Shown in pieces: positions 56,880 through 64,000 of a DNA stretch of 64,000 nt (within the stretch, counting starts at the first letter, position 1; each line of letters starts with the position of its first letter). Source of the stretch: Meconema thalassinum (taxonomy: Eukaryota > Arthropoda > Insecta > Orthoptera > Tettigoniidae). A program made the position numbers and the translations under genes. The stretch lies in NCBI GenBank assembly GCA_946902985.2, contig CAMPQE020000052.1, positions 1,798,001 to 1,862,000 on the forward strand, given 5' to 3'. The notes under the pieces were generated by a model. That model did no database searches. It was not told the DNA's origin and saw only the letters and a list, made by a program, of their open reading frames with translations.

Positions 56880-58340
56880 ATATCCTAAGAGAGCATGAGA
56901 CGAATACAGGTTCTTTCCTGTTCCAAAACAAAGCCAACCAGTGTAATGGAATCCTCTGAGGGAGAATAGGAGAAATTATGGTAGGTCAGTAATAGAAACC
57001 TAGGATATAGTCTCTCTCTCGAAGCTTATTTGTTCTCCTCTTGTGTGTGTGTGATTTCCCCCTATGTAAAGGATTTGCTGTCGTTCGTGTTCGTGTCTGG
57101 GCATTGGGATGAAATGCAACTCATATAGAGTGAGTTTAATGTGAAGCTGTCATGTGTGGGACTGCATTGTGTGTGTGATAGGCTGTTATATGGGCATGAG
57201 AGATTGTAGGCGGTTGTAAGATTGTGTTGGATTCCTATGTTTGTCTAGTATGACTCCGGTGCTCTTTGTTCGTTGTAGAATCCCTGATTAGTGTTGTATG
57301 TCGGCGTATGTAATTGTGTGTGAGGGGAGTGTGAATGATATTCAAGTTTTTCTTTCTTGTCCGGGTGTGCTTTGAGCAAGAAGGGGCTGGGGGAGTTATA
57401 TTTGGGATCCTTCTGAACGTAGTTCCAGCCAAGTGCTATTCCACCAGTGTTTTGGACCTAGCAGGTGTGTGTTCTCTTCGCGAGGGTATGCGGGGTTTGT
57501 GTTAATGTTTAGAAATTTTTGAAGGACATGGGTGTAGGCGGGGGTGAGATTAGTGTATGAAGGGGCTAGGAGGATGATTTGGACAGTGTTTTGATTCTAG
57601 GGGTTTGGTTTTGGCGTGCGAGATGTAATCGAGATCGTGTTCAACCAGTTTTACCTGCGGTTTAACCCCTGCGACTCCGGCTGTGTTTTGAAGAGGGATT
57701 TCCCTATAAGTAGGGCACTCGCTTGGGGTTTTATCGTGGGGGCCTTTCCCAGAAGGAAGCGACGCTTCAAATTCGTTCATGAAAATCACACACTATTTAA
57801 AAGATGCCCCAAACCCACAATTTTGAAGATATGACAATGATATTTTGTACCAAGCTTTATGTTAAGTTATTGAATATACTGTGAAGTTCTTGGGTTATAT
57901 TTTCATTTTTAACTATTTTTAAGAGAATTTAAAATTGTATTTCCAAAAAATCATAAACGTTCCCTTTTTTCAGAAACTATTCAACAGATATCTACAAAAC
58001 TTTCTGTATTTAATCTCTTTGCATGTAGTAAGGTTCACTCATGAGCTTTTTTGTATATATCTAATACGAGAATTTTAATAATTTTTTAATTTTATTTCTG
58101 TACGTATAATATAAAATCCACCCAAAATTCCAAGCACTATGCCCCATATCTCAGATTATACACAGAATTTTAAAATTTTCTCATGAGAGAACATGAATTA
58201 AGTTTATAGAAATAAGAGTACAACATTTCATATTTCTAGCCTTTTTAGATCCTGAGGAAAAGGTACATACACATTGAAAAATGTAATTTTCAGGAAAAGC
58301 AATTTAATGTTTGACATAACATTTTTTCTTCTGTTACCTC
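56880..58340. other. Spacer without recognised genes
   Basis: The part 57030-57560 is TG- and G-rich on this strand. The part 57800-58320 is AT-rich. No coding region was supported. Confidence 0.3.
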
Positions 58341-58341
58341 T

Positions 58342-58742
58342 TTAATAGGCCCAGGAACTGTACTCAGGGTCCTCTTTCCCTTCAAGGCTTCTCTTTTGGC
58401 TTCTTGTTTTCTGCCTCATTTCCTTAACCAGGTGTTCAAATGACTTTTCAGCCGCATAGAGGCGCTGTAAATCTATTTTTCTCAAGATGTCTTCAGTGAA
58501 ACCTCTATCTTGAAGCCCATTTTCTCTAATACCTTCATCCTCCCTACATTCCCATCATTGAATACAATGACTGCATCATTAGTAGCAATTCTGACAACTG
58601 TAGCAGATGAAAATGTCGTTTTAGGGCATTGGTTCCATTTGAGTGAATTTAGAGACCCGTTTGGATTCGGGGTTTTGCCATGAACACACTTTTTGAGAAG
58701 GTCAGGATCAGCCAGAAACCTGTATGTGAGCTTGACAACATC
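58342..58742 (-). pseudogene. C-terminal fragment of a Mutator-like insect transposase
   Basis: The minus strand reads DVVKLTYRFLADPDLLKKC, then HGKTPNPNGSLNSLKWNQCP, KTTFSSATVVRIATNDAVI and VFNDGNVGRMKVLEKMG. After a frameshift it continues FTEDILRKIDLQRLYAAEKS and ends EDPEYSSWAY and TAA. The C-H-GKTxNxNESxNxxIW pattern and a terminal DPxYxxG-like end are what I recall from Mutator-like (Phantom-type) transposases of insects. The catalytic upstream part is missing or frame-broken. Family assignment is from memory. Confidence 0.45.
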
Positions 58743-58879
58743 CAGGATAGGCTACAATTTGGAAGCCTCTCCTTGTGAAAGTAAGGGTTGTTGTCCCTCC
58801 GAGCCTGTAGATATTTACAACAGCTGATGTGACACAGAAAATGAATGGGAGTAGGGGGACAGTGAGAGTTTAAACGCAC

Positions 58880-59990
58880 AGCCTACTTTCCTGGGAACAT
58901 TGCCGATATCTCTCGAACGCCTGGTGGGATTTTTACAAATGAGGTGTCGTTGAACTCGAGCTGACGGGGGCTTTGCTATGGACCGCTCGTCATATTTTTG
59001 ATTTTTTTTTAAAAATTTTGTTTTTGAAAGTAGGCGATAGTTTGAAAACCAAACATGATAGAACGTTGTGCCATAGTTAAAACGAATGGTCTCTATGACC
59101 TTTATTTTTTATAATAATACTTTTTTATTTTTTGAGATTTTTTGAAAACACTTAAATTTTGAAATTTTTATATTTTGGAAACTAAAGTGTGTGCAAAAAA
59201 AATTGTTTGACGTAAATGAATGGCCCTGACCCCCTCTACCCCCGAAAAAAATTTCAAGTCTCTAGGACTAAAACTGTGCAGTAGTGTGGTAAGGAGAGTT
59301 CTACTTCCCCGCCTACTTTCATAAAAACTTTTCCGATATCTCTCGAACGCGTGGTCGGATTTTAAAGAACGAGGTATTGTTGGCGTTGGGATGGCGTTCT
59401 CTTGGCTACGCATGTGTGTTGGTATTTAAAAAAATGAAATTTTTTGTTTTTTGGATTGGCACTGTTTTGGAAACCGTGAATTGGAAAAAAGTTTGTTTGA
59501 CGTTAATGAAAGGTGGGTATGCCCTCTAGGCGGACAGCAAGTTTCAAGGGTGTAGGAGGAAAAACAAAATGATAGCCTACTTTCTCGCGAACATTGGTGA
59601 TCATTGGCGAACGGATGGTCGGATTAAAAAAAAATGAGGTGTCGTTGGACTCGAGCTGACGTTCTCTTTCCTATGGACCACTCGTTATATTTTTCAAAAA
59701 AAAATTGAAAAATTTTGTTTTTGAAAGAAGGCGATAGTTTGGAAATCAAACATGACAGAATATTGTGCCATAGTTCAAACCAATGGTCTCTATGGCCTTT
59801 ATTTCTGTATAATAAAACTTTTTTATATTTTGAGATTTTTTGAAAACCCTTAAATTTTGAATTTTTACTATTTTGGAAACTAACACGTTGACAAAAAATT
59901 TTGTTTGACATAAATGAATGATCCCTATCCCCTCTACCGTGAAAATAAATGTCAAGTCACTAGGACAAAAAAAAACTAGTCATTTTAATT
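58880..59990 (+). repeat. Three diverged tandem units of about 300-420 bp
   Basis: Each unit opens with (AG)CCTACTTTC, then a CGATATCTCTCGAACGC-like block, CGGATTTTAAA-like sequence, GAGGTGTCGTTGGACTCGAG or a variant, GGCGATAGTTTGGAAA-like sequence, TTGTTTGACGTAAATGAA and a CCCCTCTACC...AAGTC block. Units begin near 58882, 59310 and 59576. Non-coding, adjacent to the Polinton-like element. Confidence 0.6.
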
Positions 59991-59999
59991 TTTTATTCC

Positions 60000-60812
60000 T
60001 TTTTTAAAATAAAAGCGTGTTTGTAGACAGAGAGCCGGTAGCGCTTGACGTATGTTACAACGAGGCTATGATTGGCCATGGTGGATATGGGAAATGGCTA
60101 TTTCGACGGGGGCGATGTATGGCAAAACGAGGGATCGCTTTTCGATATATTTTTTTCCTATGACAGATGAATGAAGGCGAATATTTCGAAAATCCCACAT
60201 GACGATGTTTAAACAGGTTGGTAAACACTGACCAGTAACCAGACAAAATTCATAATGCTATGAGACGAATAAAATATGGTTGTTAACAACAGAACTTGTT
60301 TTTCTATATATGTCTAACTGGCAGTCAGAATGGGAAAACAGAATATATGCTCGAGAGACCCGCTTGGTGCCTGGCTAGCCAGCTAAGAGAATGGAATGTG
60401 GGTGAGAGCTGACAACATTGCTGTAAGATGATAACAGGTTGCAACCATTTGACAACTCTGTGAAAAGGTGATAACGGTTAGCCAGGCGAGCTGAACAGTA
60501 GCAGCAGGCAGGGGCCCCGCAGAGAGGAAAGGGGAAAGAGGGAAGGGTGAACACAAAGAGAGAACAGGAAATCACGTGACCACTGCAGAGTGGTGAGGGG
60601 GCGGGGCCAGAAAGCCGGAGGAGAGGTGAGGGGAAGAGTGGGAGAACCCATGACAGCCAATAGCTGAACGAGTTGTATGTCATCATGGAGTGAAGGAGTG
60701 AGACGCGAGTGTGGAGAGAGAAAGAGAAACATGTATGGACATGCATGAAGAGTGGAGCGCCGTACACAGAGCTCTCGTACAACAAAATTCAATTTAAAAA
60801 AAGTGCACAGGT
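60000..60812. other. Spacer left of the Polinton-like genes, possible element end
   Basis: The segment 60480-60720 is G/A-rich and open on several frames by composition. If the neighbouring element is a Polinton its terminal inverted repeat should lie in or beyond this segment, but the other end is outside the window, so it cannot be recognised. Confidence 0.3.
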
Positions 60813-61741
60813 TCATACAACATGTAATTTATTGATCCAAGAATTAAACGTTGAGTTAAATCCTAACCATTTGACATATAGTTTATTTCCTTTTTGTTTC
60901 AACACTTTTTCCACGAGGTAATGTTTCGGAAATGCTGTTCTTTGAAGTTCTTGGAGATAAAATCTACCTTTTATGGGTTGATGGTTGAGGTCTTGGAGTA
61001 AATAGGTGACTGGACGAATTCGAAATAGTTCAGTCCCCCACTGAGGCGTGTAGCCCTTATTGAAGGCAGACTTAAATTTGCTCACACGAACAAAATCCCC
61101 AATTTTCAGTCGGTGACGTATAGGATCTGCTGTTTTTATGGAGTTAAACAGTTTATCCAGTCGCTGAATATTTTTGGTTACGAGACGTGGCTTGGTCCCA
61201 ATGGTTCTATGTTTGCTGTCATTGTAACGTGACACTAGCTCAGGTAACATGTCCAACCAGCGATAACTGCCCTGAGCGGTAAACGCTTTCCACATATGGG
61301 TTTTCAATGTTCGGTTGAACCGCTCGACCACGCTGGCTTTTAGTTTACTGTATGTGGTGTAATGGTGAATATCCTTAGATTTGAGAAAACTGGAGAAATC
61401 CTTGTTGAAAAGTTCTTTCCCCTGGTCCGTTTGTAGCAACTGAGGTTGACGTTTGGAGTGTTGAATAATATGTTGAAAGGCCTTGGTGACCAGTAGTCCA
61501 GAATTGCGACGCACAGGTTCAACAAAGGCCATTTTGGAATAGACATCAATGACGGTCAACATATATTGTACACCGTCGTTAACGCCAACATAGGGTACAT
61601 TTCAACCAAGTCAGCCTGCCAAAGTTCATCCACACCCCGTGAAATCACCTTGTGTCGCGGATAGTGACGCCTAGCTGGGCGATGCAACTCGTGAGCAATA
61701 CCCATTTTAATGGGTGAGGGCTTAAACAATAATTTTGGCAT
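60813..61741 (-). pseudogene. Polinton/adintovirus-like integrase with chromodomain, frameshifted
   Basis: The minus-strand ATG at 61741 leads through RRHYPRHKVISRGVDELWQA with the first catalytic Asp in QADLVEM. A one-base frameshift near 61560 follows. The second part has VIDVYSK, LLQTDQGKEL with the second Asp, and VVERFNRTLK with the catalytic Glu, so the D,D,E triad is present. The C-terminal 50 residues (YLVEKVLKQKGNKLYVKWLG and following) form a chromodomain, typical of Maverick/Polinton integrases. The start overlaps the end of the upstream frame by about 20 bases. The enzyme inserts the element's DNA into host chromosomes. The broken frame implies an old integrated copy. Confidence 0.82.
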
Positions 61742-62739
61742 TTCGAAGTTCTTGTTCAATTTCTTGAATTTTCCAATCGTGACCGGTATGGCCGGCTTGA
61801 CGTGAAGCATGCAACAACTGTAGCCGCTGGACGAGCTTATTGGGATTGTGCCAGTAGGTAACATCCACAAGGGATTTTAATGGTTTAAATGTCACTCCCG
61901 AAGCGGACACTTTACGACGAGTACTTTGACTGGTGGGAAACATTTTTGCAATGATGGTTTTATATTTTTGAGATATATTGGCATTCACTTGTTTAGCTGG
62001 ATCATACTGTCTTTTGTGGGCATGGGTTTCCAATAAAATGGATTTATATTTGCCAAGGTCCTCTGACGTATAATCATGGAATGTGGGTTTTCGAGAAAAG
62101 AGCAGCTTTAACGGTCCTGGCGTCAATTTATAGTTGATGTTCTTAATGACAGCTTTAGTACGATCAAATTTAATGGATGAATCCCCAATTTTTAAACTAT
62201 CATTCTCATAGCGAACGCCATACGTGGTATCTGTGTTTCCAATAAATATATCTGTGAGATAGGGTTCTAGTGTTGATCCATAATATTTTATTAAAATGTT
62301 TTTCAGTTGAGCTTTATTTTGAGGAGTGGCCAAGACTTGTGAAAACGGAGACGATCTCGAAGGACAAGGTGTATCGACCATGGCCAAGGATTTCTTTTTT
62401 CTCAAAAACTCTGCAAGGGGTGCGGTCTTTTTTTTGAGGCGTAAACACTTGTTCCTCGTCATCCTTAACTTCGCTAACACTAGTCAAATCTTCCTGTTCA
62501 TGTTCCTTTTCCTCTTCCTCAGGGTCCTCGTGCAGCGTCTGCGTGGATTGTGAAACGGTGGGTAGCGTTTCAGATGGCTTGAAAGAAGGTTTCAACATGG
62601 CTTTTAGCGGAGGTGCTAAATGATGTTGAATAAACAAAGCATGATCTGCACGTGATCGTTTCAATTGACGAAACTTTTGACGAATATTATTTTTTGCTCT
62701 AATAATATGCTTTTTCAATTGACTCTCTGCTAACGCCAT
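61722..62739 (-). pseudogene. Polinton-associated protein of unassigned function, frameshifted
   Basis: ATG at 62739 opens a basic N terminus (LKKHIIRAKNNIRQKFRQLK) followed by a Glu-rich acidic stretch. In the run of eight T at 62428-62435 the frame changes; the second part includes LKNILIKYYGSTLEPYLTDI, SILLETHAHKRQYDP and, near the end, YWHNPNKLVQRLQLLHASRQ, AGHTGHDWKIQEIEQELRNA and KIIV. The YWxxPNxLVxRLxLLxAS...AGxTGHxxEIxxIxxELRxAxII end is one I recall next to Polinton/adintovirus-like genes in insects. Its role is not known to me; a virion or core protein is possible. It lies between the ATPase and integrase genes on the same strand. Confidence 0.6.
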
Positions 62740-62780
62740 GTTGTCTTGACAAATGACTTGACAGGGAATGAGTCAGTGCC

Positions 62781-63479
62781 TTAAATAGCAATAAAATGAT
62801 CAAACCCTAAGCGATATCGTCCTTGGTTGAGTTCACTTTGTTTGTCAATCACTAAACAGGCATGACGTTGAGTGTTCCAGCACTTGCCTCACAATTCAGT
62901 AAACATTTGAAAGGTCATATCCGGATTCACATGTTCATTATAAATGTGACGACTGTTCCTCTCGTCCTGGCGAAATAAAACAATGACATTGGCATTGTCA
63001 CGAATCAATTATTTGGACATTTTAGAATACGTTTGTCCAAGATAAAAGCAATCGATATGTTTGTGTCGACCCATGCTGAAATAGCTTTGAATGATGCCTT
63101 GACGTTCAGTGGATACATCATCGAAAATCATGAGTGAATCGGGCTTTACCTCATCCGGTGAAATAACATTTTCTTGCGTGGAAAATGTAAAATTACCCAT
63201 ATTCTCTTTTTGTAATCCAGACATGACTTGATCCAGAAACACGTAGAGGGGTTGGTGGAGAGATTTTGCAAAAATATAAATATTTTGAAAACGCAGACCA
63301 TAGGGCGCTGTGATGAGCGTTAGCAAAATATTGGTCTTTCCACAGCCGGAAGGTCCCACAATGATGCAGCGAATGGAAGATGGAAACAGTGAACCATGGC
63401 GTTGTTCACGTGATGTGGGACAAAGATGGGAAACCATGTTCCCCACGGGGAATGACTCTTGCTGCTTAATAATGTTCAT
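62781..63479 (-). pseudogene. Polinton/adintovirus-like DNA-packaging ATPase (FtsK-HerA type), with stops
   Basis: ATG at 63479. Walker A is IIVGPSGCGKTN and Walker B is LMIFDDV, with GRHKHIDCFYLGQTYSKMSK following, the usual order in A32/FtsK-HerA packaging ATPases. Two in-frame stops occur: TAA at 63009-63011 right after SKMSK, and TGA at 62889-62891. Past each, the same frame continues with conserved-looking residues (IRDNANVIVLFRQDERNSRH; then GFDHFIAI) to a final TAA at 62781-62783. The full length of 232 codons suits the family. It pumps DNA into capsids. It is divergent from the fibre-like gene, 92 bp away. Confidence 0.8.
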
Positions 63480-63571
63480 ATCAACTAAGGCTTAGACAGG
63501 CTAGCAGGCTGTCTATATACAGGACACAGAGCATTGTCATATAAACAGTAGACTCATAGTAAAGGTTGGCG
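63480..63571. promoter_or_regulatory. Divergent intergenic region between ATPase and fibre-like genes
   Basis: The 92-bp AT-rich gap separates two divergent starts and should hold both promoters. A TATATAC sequence is present near 63515. No specific motif could be validated. Confidence 0.4.
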
Positions 63572-64000
63572 ATGGATGTCTTTGGACGTGCGTTGATGGC
63601 CAAAGCTAGGCCTGTCCTCATACATGATCCTAAACAAGAAACAGATCCTGCTAATAAACACTATGTGGATAGGTCAGTAGTGCCACGCACTAAACAGGGA
63701 GATTATGACTTTAAGGGAAATCGGTTAACTCATGTAAAACATCCTCAAGTGTCTACAGACGTTACTACAAAAAAGTATGTGGATAACAAAGTGTATGAGT
63801 TTTATGACAAAGTGCCTCAGCATACGGAGAATGGCTATAGCGCTAATCACCATCGGATTATTAACGTGGAAGAGCCACAAGACGAAGACGATGTTTGTAC
63901 CAAGCGTTACATGACCTATGAAATGAAAAGGCTTTACAAATTTATCCCATCTGTATTTTTAGTGTATCTGACAAATGAAAAACCTGTGAATGACAGAAAC
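63572..64000 (+). CDS. Fibre-like protein of the Polinton/adintovirus-like element, 5' part
   Basis: ATG at 63572 opens 143 codons with no stop, running off the window. Three spaced copies of a D-x-x-(N/T)-K-(H/K/R)-Y-(V/M) motif are seen: DPANKHYVD, VTTKKYVDNK and DDVCTKRYM, each after a Gly/Asn-rich turn (FKGNRLTHVKHPQ; ANHHRIINVEEPQ). This repeat is the hallmark of beta-helical tail-fibre-like proteins in phages and also occurs in fibre-like proteins of Polinton-type elements. It would bind the host surface from the virion. Unlike its minus-strand neighbours it has no visible break. Confidence 0.65.
   Translation, partial: MDVFGRALMAKARPVLIHDPKQETDPANKHYVDRSVVPRTKQGDYDFKGNRLTHVKHPQVSTDVTTKKYVDNKVYEFYDKVPQHTENGYSANHHRIINVEEPQDEDDVCTKRYMTYEMKRLYKFIPSVFLVYLTNEKPVNDRN

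Noticed and set aside
60375..60816. Long minus-strand open frames rich in Ser, Leu and Pro
   Set aside because: They arise from a G/A-rich tract, overlap each other in different frames and lack any motif.
60813..61741. Integrase with chromodomain as part of a Ty3/Gypsy chromovirus
   Set aside because: No RT or RNase H precedes it, and the neighbours are a packaging ATPase and a fibre-like gene, which fit a Polinton-type element instead.

Overview
The window is eukaryotic, AT-rich and repeat-dense. Split genes with GT-AG introns, tRNA-derived SINEs, RTE and BEL/Pao retrotransposon remnants, piggyBac, hAT and Mutator-like remnants, long minisatellites and part of a Polinton/adintovirus-like element all point to a large arthropod genome. 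The SINE heads and the stem-loop tail before a CAACAAT-type tail suggest a polyneopteran insect (orthopteran-like), but that is inference. No bacterial operon, CRISPR array or intact multi-kilobase host ORF was seen.

Host genes. The main one is a minus-strand C2H2 zinc-finger gene of five coding exons, assembled from splice sites and matching phases: 46964-47032 (start codon), 46680-46778, 38404-38520, 32732-32790 and 15663-17292. The four short exons are open and phase-consistent. The terminal zinc-finger exon (about 18 fingers) is broken by several indels and stops, so the gene looks recently decayed unless the assembly is faulty. A second minus-strand gene enters from the left edge (2325-2472 and 1-85) and resembles the N terminus of ZMYM/hAT-derived proteins. 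A lone plus-strand exon candidate lies at 19268-19432. A histone H1 pseudogene at 56366-56803 keeps a histone-type 3' stem-loop. A Leu(UAA)-like tRNA lies at 52462-52547.

Mobile elements, left to right: a deleted piggyBac-like element (989-2273); an RT scrap (2589-2801); a 70-bp minisatellite (3239-3661); a nested locus (4407-11530) in which a hairpin-ended element and a BEL/Pao scrap are split by a 4.3-kb repeat that itself holds a 2-kb hAT-like element with an 8-bp target duplication; a decayed RTE LINE (13391-15475); two further hairpin-ended elements (19938-21425, 25535-26637); a 32-bp minisatellite (26804-27438); many SINEs; a nearly full-length BovB-like RTE retrotransposon (about 34500-37583); a 45-copy 73-bp satellite with higher-order structure (41810-45095); a second copy of the hairpin element plus BEL/Pao locus (48643-51425) that serves as the unfilled reference for the left one; and a 40-bp minisatellite (52017-52256).

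The right end (60813-64000) is part of an integrated Polinton/adintovirus-like element: a chromodomain integrase, an upstream unassigned protein and a packaging ATPase on the minus strand, all with breaks, and a divergent fibre-like protein with Asp-rich/Lys-Tyr-Val-Asp repeats running off the window edge. Most of the 30-kb interval between zinc-finger exons is intron, so most mobile elements here are intronic passengers.
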